Translations under genes and position numbers: made by a program
Shown here: in pieces, positions 8,067 to 16,097 of the stretch
Layout of the letters: each line of letters starts with the position of its first letter
Numbering within the stretch: position 1 is the first letter of the stretch
Notes under the pieces: model-generated
Seen by the model: the letters and a program-made list of their open reading frames with translations, nothing else
What the model was told of the DNA's origin: nothing
The model's database searches: none
Assembly: GCA_030612005.1 (NCBI GenBank)
Contig: JAUWOU010000019.1
Location: 1-35,252, forward strand
DNA from: Candidatus Thorarchaeota archaeon
Lineage (GTDB): Archaea; Asgardarchaeota; Thorarchaeia; Thorarchaeales; Thorarchaeaceae
Direction of reading: 5' to 3'
DNA length: 35,252 nt

Positions 8067-9308
8067 CTAATTCTTTGAGGAATTTCGTTCTTTCCTGAGA
8101 AGTGGGACGATTCCTAGAAATACTATAATTGATAGGATCATGCACATGAGATAGGGAAGCTCACCACTGATATCTGCTAGCCATCCTCCAAAAATAGGAC
8201 CAACAAACAACCCTACTCCACCCATACTCTCTACCAATCCTGCATACGCTCCTTTATCGATCTTGGTAGCTGACACTATTAGATAGAGTGCTCCTAGGTA
8301 GCTAAACCCGACTGCAATTCCTGAAAGAGCCATAGAAATCGTAAGCATCCAAAAATCAGTAAATACGAAAATGATACCTGAAGAAATAGCTGATAAACCC
8401 GCTCCCAGCAAAATCACTGATGTCATGGATTGTTCCGGAAGTTTTGCTGTTATGATGAACGCAATTGTTCGAACACCGTTCCACACTAGAAGCATAATAC
8501 CCCAATCTCCAGTCGTTAATCCTGGCAGTGTTTCAACGTATGCTGGAAAGAGTGCAAGTACAATTGTGGAAATCACTCCCCAAAGCATTATTGAAAGGTA
8601 TGAGGCGAGGAAGCGCGGACTTGTCTTTGATGGTGGTGTATCTATGGTAGTGTCTTGAATATCTTCTTCATTGGTGGGTTTTGATAATGTTTTTCTACGA
8701 TAACCCTGCAAGAATCCTCCAATGAGTCCCAGCATTATCAATTCAATTGCTATAACGACATAGATACCTGATGTCGATCCGTAATTGTTGGTCATGAATG
8801 TTAGGATAAAGGGACTAAAGATCATCCCTGCACTCCAAGCTGTTGAGAAGTTACCAAGAACCGCAACTTCCGACTCTGGGGTTAATTCCGCAAGCATTGC
8901 TTGATTGGAAGGTGCAATAAATCCAAAAACCAGTCCTTCTAATGCTCTAATTACAATAAGATAGAGTGGGGACGCAAATGGATTGAGAAAGAGCACTAGA
9001 ACTAGAATGTATGCAGAAGTAGCAATCAACAATGCTTTTCTTCTTCCTATTCTGTCGGAAAATATTCCACCAAGTGCGGGAGATATCATGTATACGATTC
9101 CAAATGAGCCCATTGCCCAACCCATCTCGAAGTTGGTTCCTCCCATCGCGCCAATATACCATGGAGCAAATATTTCTGTGGTTCCTAGAGTGAAAGTTAC
9201 TAGAAAAGTAGCGATGTATGCAACTAATCGATTCCTTCTCTTTGCAGAAACAGGCATATCTTGTTTCTCAGCATCATCCAAACAGAAGAGTTCCACATGT
9301 TCGTGCAT
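8067..9308 (-). CDS. Major facilitator superfamily transporter
   Basis: A 413-residue protein with twelve predicted membrane helices. The cytoplasmic loop between helices 2 and 3 holds the MFS motif A as G-G-I-F-S-D-R-I-G-R-R-K near residue 80-92. A central hydrophilic loop (about residues 208-235, TLSKPTNEEDIQDTTIDTP) separates the two six-helix halves. Sequence alone does not tell the substrate; the layout fits drug:proton antiporters and small-molecule exporters or importers. I chose the ATG at 9308; a GTG one codon earlier is also possible. It is the last gene of a four-gene minus-strand operon, 17 bases after the Mer-like gene, so it may carry the substrate or product of the AOR and Mer-like enzymes. 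It meets the racemase gene tail to tail. Confidence 0.9.
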   Translation of the reverse strand: MHEHVELFCLDDAEKQDMPVSAKRRNRLVAYIATFLVTFTLGTTEIFAPWYIGAMGGTNFEMGWAMGSFGIVYMISPALGGIFSDRIGRRKALLIATSAYILVLVLFLNPFASPLYLIVIRALEGLVFGFIAPSNQAMLAELTPESEVAVLGNFSTAWSAGMIFSPFILTFMTNNYGSTSGIYVVIAIELIMLGLIGGFLQGYRRKTLSKPTNEEDIQDTTIDTPPSKTSPRFLASYLSIMLWGVISTIVLALFPAYVETLPGLTTGDWGIMLLVWNGVRTIAFIITAKLPEQSMTSVILLGAGLSAISSGIIFVFTDFWMLTISMALSGIAVGFSYLGALYLIVSATKIDKGAYAGLVESMGGVGLFVGPIFGGWLADISGELPYLMCMILSIIVFLGIVPLLRKERNSSKN

Positions 9309-9328
9309 CACATCAAATCCATCACAAG

Positions 9329-10342
9329 TTACTTGAACCGTGGCATAATTTCAGTAGCCAAAATCTTTGCTGTTTCAAGGGGTTCTGTTCCGGGGACTGG
9401 GAATGCAACAAGGGTATTTGCTCCTGCATCAACCATCTGGTGAAGTTTCTTTATGCAAGTGTCCGCATCGCCAATAACACAAAGCTCCTGTAACATCTCA
9501 TCTGTGATTAGTTGAGATAACAGAGCATCATCTCCCTTCTTCACTGCATCTGCCATAGCATTTGTATCTTCAGCCTTAACACCCGCATGCGACATCAACG
9601 GACCTCCTGCTTGAGAGTGTGGAAGATACAATTTTGAGAACTCTCTTGCAATGCCTAAAGCTTTGTCAAGATCATCATCTATGACCATTGGCAAGTAAGC
9701 AACCATCTCATAGTTTTCTAGCGACTTTCCAGCTTTCTTTGCTCCCTCTGCTACTTTATCCCAGGCAAATTTCACATATCCCGGTGTGCAAAAGATTGAA
9801 AGAATGACGCCATCTCCAATTTCACCTGATAGAGCTAGACCCTGGGGTCCTTCAAAAGCTAAGTATATCGGAGCGCTCTTTCGAATAGGTTCAAAGACAA
9901 GTTTGATGTCTTTAGCGGTGAAGAACTTGTCTTCATGATTGATGTTTTCTCCGGTCATGATTTTCCTAACCAGATCGACACAAGCCCGAGTTCTGGATAT
10001 AGGCTTTTTATCATAGATTCCCATCTGTTCCATCCAGAAGGGTACGCCAGAACCAAGACCAAAAACAGTCCTTTTGTTAGACATCTCATCCAGTGTGGCA
10101 AACTCCATTGCAATTAGTGCAGGGTGACGTGAGTAGGGGTTTACAACTCCTAAGCCAATTCGAATTTTTTCAGTAGCCATAGCTGCGGCAGCCATATAGG
10201 GAATTCCTCCCCTGAAGAAGTAATCCTCGGCAAACCAGACTGAACCAAGACCCAGCGATTCCGCTAACTCAGCTAATTCTACTGCTTCTTTTACTGGGAA
10301 AACGCCAGTCATGGCAACTCCAAACTCTTTGAATCCTTTCAT
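9329..10342 (-). CDS. Methylenetetrahydromethanopterin-reductase-like (LLM family) oxidoreductase
   Basis: A 337-residue luciferase-like TIM-barrel protein. The GLGVVNPYSRHPALIAMEFATLDE stretch around residues 63-86 and the following GLGSGVPFWMEQMG are characteristic of the Mer branch, whose members use coenzyme F420 to transfer hydride. Whether this one reduces methylene-tetrahydromethanopterin or acts on another substrate is not decidable: many such proteins are Mer paralogues. The length matches the family. It is third in the operon after ferredoxin and AOR genes, with a 72-base gap and a hairpin upstream, and it has its own GAGAGGAATG ribosome site and a TATA-like AATTAAATA, so it may have a separate promoter. 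It is cytosolic. Pairing an F420-linked enzyme with an AOR suggests electron exchange between ferredoxin and F420 pools, which is inference. Confidence 0.85.
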   Translation of the reverse strand: MKGFKEFGVAMTGVFPVKEAVELAELAESLGLGSVWFAEDYFFRGGIPYMAAAAMATEKIRIGLGVVNPYSRHPALIAMEFATLDEMSNKRTVFGLGSGVPFWMEQMGIYDKKPISRTRACVDLVRKIMTGENINHEDKFFTAKDIKLVFEPIRKSAPIYLAFEGPQGLALSGEIGDGVILSIFCTPGYVKFAWDKVAEGAKKAGKSLENYEMVAYLPMVIDDDLDKALGIAREFSKLYLPHSQAGGPLMSHAGVKAEDTNAMADAVKKGDDALLSQLITDEMLQELCVIGDADTCIKKLHQMVDAGANTLVAFPVPGTEPLETAKILATEIMPRFK

Positions 10343-10396
10343 CTTTTCATTCCTCTCTAGATTATCGTATTTAATTGTTCAAAACATAGGAAAGAG

Positions 10397-10415
10397 GAGG
10401 GGATCAGTTCCCCTC
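10397..10415 (-). terminator. Hairpin at the AOR gene end, within the operon
   Basis: GAGGGGA (10397-10403) and TCCCCTC (10409-10415) form a perfect 7-bp GC-rich stem with a 5-base loop, overlapping the AOR stop codon. On the minus strand a pyrimidine-rich CTCTTTCCTATGTTTT follows. It may stop part of the transcripts or stabilise the mRNA end, separating ferredoxin-AOR expression from the two genes downstream. Confidence 0.5.
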
Positions 10416-12340
10416 TACTCCTTCGGAAGCTTGTCCAGCTTCTCCAAGTAGTCTGCTACATCTTTCAAATCTAGCATCTCTAATGTGCGTCTTGTTGGCC
10501 AGCTTGTTTCATTGTCCCACTCATGAAGTGCATAGTATTCATCAAGCATTTCATCTAGCTCTTCTTGAGAGTTAGTTGCTCCCTTTAGTGGTCCAGATGC
10601 GGCTCCTTCATTCATGAGCCGCCAGGGTAGATTATCATGCGCACGAGTTGCACCCCTAGTTACATTGAATGCTTTCTCCAATGTACAAACTCTTCGACCT
10701 GTGAGCATCAACTCATCTTCTGTCATCTCAATTCCAGTCGCAGCTGCATAGAGTCTTGCCATATTATCTGGATTGACCCCGTAGGCTGCAGTTGATGTGA
10801 AGACACAGAAACCAAGCGCCTCAGTAATCTCGTAACAGTCTTCATGCCATCGGACAATTTCTGCACGAAACTCGGTGAAGTGTGGTGAAGCCCATTTCTT
10901 ATCCCCTGTAATTTTACCGACAACATCGATTGCTTCAGGACTTGCACCGAATTCGGCAAAGGTTTCAGTCATAAGATGATCATTTCCTCTTGGATTGACC
11001 GCGAAAGCAAGAGCATATGCTTTAGCAGAACGGGTTTCCACGTTAGACTGCTCAAGACCCTTGGCGTTAATGATTGCCCACTTGTAGGAATCCTTACCAA
11101 CTTTCTCTGCAGCTATCTTCAGACCATCAGCCAGCAAATCTCCAAGTTTGCCCTTTCTGAATGCCATTGCTTCTATGATCTCTAGCAGCTCGGGTAACTT
11201 ACCCCAACCAAGATCGAGACCATTTGTGTCATCCTTTGTCAGGACTCCACGTTCATAGCTTTCAATGGCCCATTGAGCAACTCCTCCAGCTGAGATTGTA
11301 TCAAGGCCCAGCCGATTACACATCTCGTTAGCCAGAATAACACCCTCTGTGTCAATCACTCCTGGTCCATTGCCTAGGGCTCCAAAAGTTTCATACTCTG
11401 GACCACCGCTAGCGATACCAGCATTTGGTCCCTTGTCAATTGCAGAATATCGATGACACCCAATCGTGCAGCCAAAACATGCAACACGTCGCTTTAGATA
11501 TCCACCATCATTAAGTGCTTGGCCAGTTATTGGAAACACATTTTCGGTATAGCCTGTTTGCCAGTTTTTACCTGGAAATGCATGCAGTTCATTTACTCCT
11601 GCTAGTGATCCTGCAGTACCAAACTCGTGCAATCCTTGAGCACCACTATCTGCTCTAAGGAGTTCTCTCATTTCCTCTGCTACTTCTGCGAATTTCTTTG
11701 GATCCTTTACTCGGAGGGGTTTCGATCCTTTCACGCTTATTGCTTTGAGTTTCTTCTTTCCCATAACTGTGGCTGCACCACCTCTACCAGCTGCGTGGTA
11801 TAGTGAGCAGTGGACAGAAGCTGCGCGGACTAAGTTTTCACCAGCAGGTCCAATGTAGAGACCTCGTGATTCCTCGCCGTGCCACTCTTTCAGGAGCCTG
11901 TCAGTTTCATTGATATCCTTGCCCCAAAGATCTTTTGCATCCTTGATTTCAACATGGTCATCTTCAATATGAATGTAAACTGGTTTGTCTGATTCTCCAT
12001 GAACAACAATATGGTCATACCCTGCAAACTTTAGTTCAGCACCCCAATGTCCTCCGGTGTTGCTTTTGAGATAGAGTCCTGTTGTACAACCTACAGTTGT
12101 TACTGAAGTTCTACCAGAAGCTGGAGCTGTGGTCCCAGTAAGTGCTCCTGGAGCATAAATTAAGATGTTCCTTGGGTCATCCCATGTGATGTCTGGATCT
12201 TTACAGTAGTCCCATAGGAGTTTGGCGTTTATACCTCTGGAACCCACATACAATTTCCTCCATTCTTCTGGAATATCTTCCACCCAAATCTTGTTCTTGC
12301 CAATGTCAACATGCAATATTTTTCCTTGATGTCCAAACAT
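10415..12340 (-). CDS. aor: Aldehyde:ferredoxin oxidoreductase family tungsten enzyme
   Basis: A 641-residue AOR-family protein of normal length. The [4Fe-4S] ligands are C288, C291 and C295 (A-C-F-G-C-T-I-G-C-H) plus C512 in EALGFCVF, at the spacing of Pyrococcus AOR. Residues about 1-210 form the bis-pyranopterin-binding N-terminal domain, ending in AAGRGGAATVMGKKKLKAI. The enzyme oxidises aldehydes to acids with ferredoxin as acceptor, or the reverse, in the cytosol. The second pterin-contact region, usually D-P-R-G, reads NVETRSAKAYAL, so this is a divergent branch and its substrate could be other than simple aldehydes. The gene starts three bases after the stop of the ferredoxin gene, which indicates translational coupling and a two-subunit enzyme. 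Signal peptide and membrane segments are absent. Confidence 0.93.
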   Translation of the reverse strand: MFGHQGKILHVDIGKNKIWVEDIPEEWRKLYVGSRGINAKLLWDYCKDPDITWDDPRNILIYAPGALTGTTAPASGRTSVTTVGCTTGLYLKSNTGGHWGAELKFAGYDHIVVHGESDKPVYIHIEDDHVEIKDAKDLWGKDINETDRLLKEWHGEESRGLYIGPAGENLVRAASVHCSLYHAAGRGGAATVMGKKKLKAISVKGSKPLRVKDPKKFAEVAEEMRELLRADSGAQGLHEFGTAGSLAGVNELHAFPGKNWQTGYTENVFPITGQALNDGGYLKRRVACFGCTIGCHRYSAIDKGPNAGIASGGPEYETFGALGNGPGVIDTEGVILANEMCNRLGLDTISAGGVAQWAIESYERGVLTKDDTNGLDLGWGKLPELLEIIEAMAFRKGKLGDLLADGLKIAAEKVGKDSYKWAIINAKGLEQSNVETRSAKAYALAFAVNPRGNDHLMTETFAEFGASPEAIDVVGKITGDKKWASPHFTEFRAEIVRWHEDCYEITEALGFCVFTSTAAYGVNPDNMARLYAAATGIEMTEDELMLTGRRVCTLEKAFNVTRGATRAHDNLPWRLMNEGAASGPLKGATNSQEELDEMLDEYYALHEWDNETSWPTRRTLEMLDLKDVADYLEKLDKLPKE

Positions 12341-12343
12341 TTC

Positions 12344-12835
12344 TCAAGCAGCCTCCTTCTTAACAGTACGATACATTGCCATTCGCGCAGAGCGTAGTTT
12401 CTTCTTCTCTTTGACTAGATCATCAGTCTTGTCAACCCAAACAATTGCTCCGGGTACACAATGCTTTGCACAATATGGATCTCCTCCACAGAGATCACAA
12501 ATTATCGGTATGTCAGTTTCAGGATGTAGTCTGATACCATGATACTGGCAGGCTTCAACACAAGCTCCGCACTGTGTACAGATTTCTGCATCCACAGAAA
12601 TGATACCAGTATCTTCATCTCTTGAGAGTGCTCCGTCTGGGCACGCCTCAATGCAAGGATATGTGTCACACTGTTCGCACAGTAGCTCTATTCCTAAGGC
12701 TAGCTCCTCTTTCTTTAGGACTTTGATTCTTCCTCGGGCTGGGTCGAATAAGTCCTCTTTAATGAGAGAACATGCTAGGGAACACTGCATACAACTAGTG
12801 CATTTGTCCATATCAACAAGTAGCAGCTTTTCCAT
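12344..12835 (-). CDS. Four-cluster [4Fe-4S] ferredoxin subunit of AOR
   Basis: A 163-residue polyferredoxin with sixteen cysteines in four groups: 12/15/18/22, 53/56/61/65, 86/89/92/96 and 113/116/122/126, enough for four [4Fe-4S] clusters in the HycB/DmsB-like arrangement. The 53/56/61/65 and 113/116/122/126 groups have the longer C-x2-C-x4/5-C spacing typical of electron-transfer subunits of molybdenum and tungsten oxidoreductases. It should pass electrons between the AOR active site and a soluble carrier. The basic tail (KEKKKLRSARMAMYRTVKKE) may be a docking surface. It is the first gene of the operon and lies three bases before the AOR start. There is no twin-arginine signal, so the complex is cytosolic. 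Confidence 0.92.
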   Translation of the reverse strand: MEKLLLVDMDKCTSCMQCSLACSLIKEDLFDPARGRIKVLKKEELALGIELLCEQCDTYPCIEACPDGALSRDEDTGIISVDAEICTQCGACVEACQYHGIRLHPETDIPIICDLCGGDPYCAKHCVPGAIVWVDKTDDLVKEKKKLRSARMAMYRTVKKEAA

Positions 12836-13126
12836 ATTGATTCATTCCTTCCAATTGACTGAATGTTAAATCAACTTCGGTAGCCGAAGAACCTACATTT
12901 TAATGTTTGTTTACACTTTGCTAATTTCTATAATCACCAATTAATTCAATAAAATGAGCTTACGAGTCATTCAGACTACTTACTTCTGTATCCCCCTTCT
13001 TTGAAATCCATTAATTTACTATAAGTACACCTTAAGATTTTGAAAGTGTTATTTAAGAAACAAAAGGTCAATAATCCATCGACTACAAGCAATACGTTTT
13101 AAGACTTGAAATTGATTCTGAAAAGT
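12836..13126. other. Divergent intergenic region with palindrome and promoters
   Basis: About 290 bases separate the AOR operon (-) from the DUF2085 gene (+). It is AT-rich. I see one palindrome, described separately, and a TATA-like CGTTTTAAGA near 13095-13103 that would place a transcript start close to the GTG at 13127. No reading frame with a ribosome site and no tRNA-like structure was found. Confidence 0.5.
12875..12889 (-). promoter_or_regulatory. Palindrome in the AOR operon leader
   Basis: CTTCGG (12875-12880), TAG, CCGAAG (12884-12889): a perfect 6-bp inverted repeat with a 3-base centre, 40 bases upstream of the ferredoxin start. It is GC-rich in an AT-rich stretch, which suits an operator or leader hairpin controlling the AOR operon. 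The regulator is not in view. Confidence 0.4.
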
Positions 13127-13693
13127 GTGGACACCGTGACCGATGAACAACAACAACGCACAGTGCACGATGATGAACTCGATCCTACGTCCCTTGAGTG
13201 GAGTCGATCTGATGATGTCAAGGAAGGTATTCACATGCTTCTCTCTCATCACCCTCCTTCACTGTACGGTCATTGCCTTCGTGTTTCGTTCAGAGGGCGT
13301 TCACTATATTTCTGCGGAAGATGTACAGGTATCTATGGAGGTTTAGCTCTTGGGATTGTACTCATCGTACTGTTTCAAATTAACCTGACACCTTCATGGT
13401 TTTGGTTCTTATTTTCCATAATTCTAGGGTTCACAACAGTTGTTGACTGGATGAGTCAAAGACTGGCACCTCGAAAAACCACAAATCACATTCGATTTGT
13501 TACAGGATTCTGCAGTGGTTTTGGGCTTGCTATTATTTTCTTACTTGGAGACCTCTCTTTCATGCTTGTTACGCTAGCAATAATGGGTGGTTCAATCGGG
13601 ATTGTTGGACTGATTGAGAATCGTCGTAAAGCTGCAAGTCTTGCTATCATGCGAGCAAAGTTTGAAGCTGAAGACGCATTAGATGAAGAGTAA
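13127..13693 (+). CDS. DUF2085-like small membrane protein
   Basis: The protein has a short acidic N-terminus, then a SHHPPSLYGHCLRVSFRGR segment and the block Y-F-C-G-R-C-T-G-I-Y-G-G, which is the hallmark of DUF2085: a pair of cysteines in C-x2-C just ahead of membrane helices. Four hydrophobic helices follow (GLALGIVLIVLF, FWFLFSIILGFTTVV, FVTGFCSGFGLAIIFLL, FMLVTLAIMGGSIGIVGLI) and an acidic, Ala-rich tail. The conserved His and Cys residues may bind a metal near the membrane surface; the function of the family is unknown. The frame allows TTG at 13106, but the TATA-like TTTTAAG ends near 13102, so a leaderless GTG at 13127 or a GTG at 13136 is more likely. It is followed by the DegT gene after 68 bases. 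Confidence 0.75.
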   Translation: MDTVTDEQQQRTVHDDELDPTSLEWSRSDDVKEGIHMLLSHHPPSLYGHCLRVSFRGRSLYFCGRCTGIYGGLALGIVLIVLFQINLTPSWFWFLFSIILGFTTVVDWMSQRLAPRKTTNHIRFVTGFCSGFGLAIIFLLGDLSFMLVTLAIMGGSIGIVGLIENRRKAASLAIMRAKFEAEDALDEE

Positions 13694-13761
13694 GAGTACA
13701 ATTATTCCTAGATGCCAAAGTGTTTTAACACGGATAGAATTTTGCTGATTCGTGAACCTTG

Positions 13762-14898
13762 ATGATTCCATTTACCAAGCCTATTATCAAAGAAGAAGAG
13801 ATTGAAGCTGTCAAGCGAGTCCTAGAATCGGGTATGCTTGCTGAGGGTAAAGTTTCTCGCGAATTTGAAAAACTATTCTCTGAATTCGTTGGAACAAAGT
13901 TTGCCACTGTTACCTCAAATGGAACCACTGCTCTGAGTACTGCTCTAGAAGCAATGGGTATTCAACCTGGGGATGAGGTAATTACTTCTCCATTCACATT
14001 TATTGCTTCAGCTAATTCTATTGCTATGGTCGGTGGAATCCCGATTTTTATTGATATCAAACCAGACACTTACAACATCGATCCTGATCTCATTGAGGCT
14101 GCTATCACCGAGAAGACCAAGGCCATTATGCCTGTTCACATCTTTGGTATGCCCGCAGATATGAAACGAATAATGAAGATAGCAGAGAAGCACGACCTCC
14201 AGGTTATTGAGGATGCCTGTCAAGCTCATGGTGGTTCTATAAACGGTAAACAGATCGGAAATCTTGGACACTGTGCCACATTCTCATTTTATGCAACCAA
14301 GAACATACTAACAGGTGAAGGGGGCATGATCACAACAAACGACGAAGAGCTCTATGATCGGATGCTCATGATTAAAAATCACGGTCGTGGAAAACATGGT
14401 GGCTATAGTCACTATCAAATTGGGTACAACAATCGAATGATGGACATTGTTGCAGCTATTGGCGTAGAACAGATGAAACGCTTTGAGTTTGTTATCAATG
14501 AGCGAAGGAAGAACGCTCTAGAATATGATAAGTTCTTCTCTGAGTTTGATGAGATTAAACCACAGGTTGAAGATGATGGATTCCAATCTGCCTATCATCT
14601 GTACGCTCCAAGCATCTACTCCGACAAAATTACTCGTGATGAGATTGTATCTGCTCTTCGAGATGAGGGCGTCGGTTCTCGAGCTGTCTATGCTCTACCC
14701 TGTCATAAGCAGGACACCTATCTTAACATCCAGCAGTGGAGATGGGCTAAATTCGTAGACTACCCTGATTACTCCAAGGTGTCACTACCCCACGCTGAGG
14801 AGATTGGTGCAAGGCACTTCGATATCCCTGTTCATCCTAGTCTTACAGGAGCGGAAAAGGATTCAATCAAAGATTCTTTCAGAAAGATTCTTGCGTAA
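13762..14898 (+). CDS. DegT/DnrJ/EryC1/StrS family PLP aminotransferase
   Basis: A 378-residue sugar aminotransferase-type protein of normal length. The PLP Schiff-base lysine lies in S-F-Y-A-T-K-N (K180 from the ATG), followed by the usual T-G-E-G-G; the PLP-pyridine aspartate is in E-D-A-C-Q-A-H (about D151). The N-terminal F-T-K-P-I and SNGTTAL phosphate-binding segment also match. Members usually transfer an amino group from glutamate to a keto sugar nucleotide for surface glycans. GlmS further along the window feeds amino-sugar synthesis, but the two are 15 kb apart. The ATG at 13762 is preferred over the TTG immediately before it. The ribosome site is weak. The gene ends two bases before the opposing HAD gene ends. 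Confidence 0.93.
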   Translation: MIPFTKPIIKEEEIEAVKRVLESGMLAEGKVSREFEKLFSEFVGTKFATVTSNGTTALSTALEAMGIQPGDEVITSPFTFIASANSIAMVGGIPIFIDIKPDTYNIDPDLIEAAITEKTKAIMPVHIFGMPADMKRIMKIAEKHDLQVIEDACQAHGGSINGKQIGNLGHCATFSFYATKNILTGEGGMITTNDEELYDRMLMIKNHGRGKHGGYSHYQIGYNNRMMDIVAAIGVEQMKRFEFVINERRKNALEYDKFFSEFDEIKPQVEDDGFQSAYHLYAPSIYSDKITRDEIVSALRDEGVGSRAVYALPCHKQDTYLNIQQWRWAKFVDYPDYSKVSLPHAEEIGARHFDIPVHPSLTGAEKDSIKDSFRKILA

Positions 14899-14900
14899 TC

Positions 14901-15545
14901 TCAAATGAAATGTTCTAGAATTGACTCGAGATTCTTTGAGTGGATGGCTATTGTTGCTGTTTCACTCACATCTTCATTTTCAGGATTGAATGCAATAGAG
15001 AATGCTGAAACTCCAAACAGATCAATATCATTCATTCCATCACCAATGCTTGCCAAATTCTTAGTACTGAGATCTCTTTCTTGTAATATTCTAAGTGCAG
15101 TTTCTGCTTTCTGAGGTCCGCCCATAGAATATTTGACTGAGCCAGAATGAGCTCCATTCGATGTACCTAGAATATTGGAATGTGCGAAATCAAGATTTAA
15201 TCGCTTGGTTAGTGGTTCCATGAAAAATTGACTCACACCACTAGAGATACAGCCAACAAGGTATCCCGCCCCTTTGAGTGCTCCAATTGTTTCTTCAGTC
15301 CCTTTCATGAGAGGTAATTCCATCACTAGATGGTCGTAATTTCCATCAATTTGAACTCCTTTCCAAATCTTGCTTCCTAAGCGAATGGACTCTTCGATGG
15401 GTAATCTTTCTTTACCAATTCTAATGAATAACTCTTGATACTTTTCCCCTAGACCAACCTGTTGCGCTATATAAAACGCTGCGCTTGAACCGTCAAAGAG
15501 GACTCCGTCGAGGTCGAAAGCAATTACTTTGATTTCTTTGTGCAT
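14901..15545 (-). CDS. HAD-superfamily phosphatase, SerB-like
   Basis: A 214-residue haloacid-dehalogenase-fold hydrolase. Motif I is D11-L-D13-G-V-L-F-D, with D11 the nucleophile and D13 the acid/base; motif II is the Ser in C-I-S-S-G (S101 or S102); motif III is K146; motif IV is G-D-G-M-N-D at 168-173. The cap between residues 20 and 80 is helical (C1 type), as in phosphoserine phosphatase, and motif spacing fits that branch. It would remove phosphate from a small cytosolic metabolite; phosphoserine is possible but not shown. It starts at ATG with GAAGGTAA upstream. It stands alone, convergent with the DegT gene; a role in the same sugar pathway is conceivable. Confidence 0.9.
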   Translation of the reverse strand: MHKEIKVIAFDLDGVLFDGSSAAFYIAQQVGLGEKYQELFIRIGKERLPIEESIRLGSKIWKGVQIDGNYDHLVMELPLMKGTEETIGALKGAGYLVGCISSGVSQFFMEPLTKRLNLDFAHSNILGTSNGAHSGSVKYSMGGPQKAETALRILQERDLSTKNLASIGDGMNDIDLFGVSAFSIAFNPENEDVSETATIAIHSKNLESILEHFI

Positions 15546-15701
15546 TTTCAGGTTACCTTCTCTATCTCTATTACTGCTAGGCTCACACGATAGTGTAAAT
15601 TATTCTCCAATATAATACCGTTTGGTAATCCAAATTTCTGTGCCAACTAGTAATAACAGTTAAAGCCCCATTTTTCCAATTTCAGAATCTGGGAAAACAC
15701 A

Positions 15702-16004
15702 ATGGACGAAGAATCGAAACAGGAAATATTGAAAGTATTGAAAAAGGAATTGAGCAAACAACAAGGGATTTTCAATAAGTACGCTCCTATCGCAATAAAT
15801 CCGAATGCTAAGGGGTATGGAGAAGCTCTAACAGCTTTTAACAAGGCAGATTGGGCAATAAAAGATATTCAAAAACAAATCGCCTATCTGATAACTGAGA
15901 AAACATATGAACCATCGATAATTGACAAAATAAAGGACGTTGTCGACAAACTCGTAGGTGATGATGATCCAGGAACGAGTGCCACCACAGGAGTACGGGG
16001 TTAA
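15702..16004 (+). CDS. Unknown 100-residue helical protein before the C25-like peptidase
   Basis: I do not recognise this protein. It is highly charged and helical in look: a Lys/Glu-rich first helix (EILKVLKKELSKQQGIF), a middle segment with NPNAKGYGEAL, a second amphipathic helix (ADWAIKDIQKQIAYLI) and a third (IIDKIKDVVDKLVG) followed by a Gly/Thr/Ser-rich flexible tail ending VRG. There are no Cys residues, signal peptide or membrane helices. It starts at ATG without a strong ribosome site; an AT-rich TTAAAG lies about 45 bases upstream. It precedes the caspase-fold peptidase by 93 bases on the same strand. The flexible tail could be a peptidase substrate or the protein could be an inhibitor or adaptor, but this is only a guess from position. 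Confidence 0.55.
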   Translation: MDEESKQEILKVLKKELSKQQGIFNKYAPIAINPNAKGYGEALTAFNKADWAIKDIQKQIAYLITEKTYEPSIIDKIKDVVDKLVGDDDPGTSATTGVRG

Positions 16005-16097
16005 TCACTTACTATTGATTTGCTTCTTATTAAAAAGTCTGAGATATTTCGCAGTAGGAAGTATCATTACCAATTTTGATAGAGAGTTTCAATAGCC

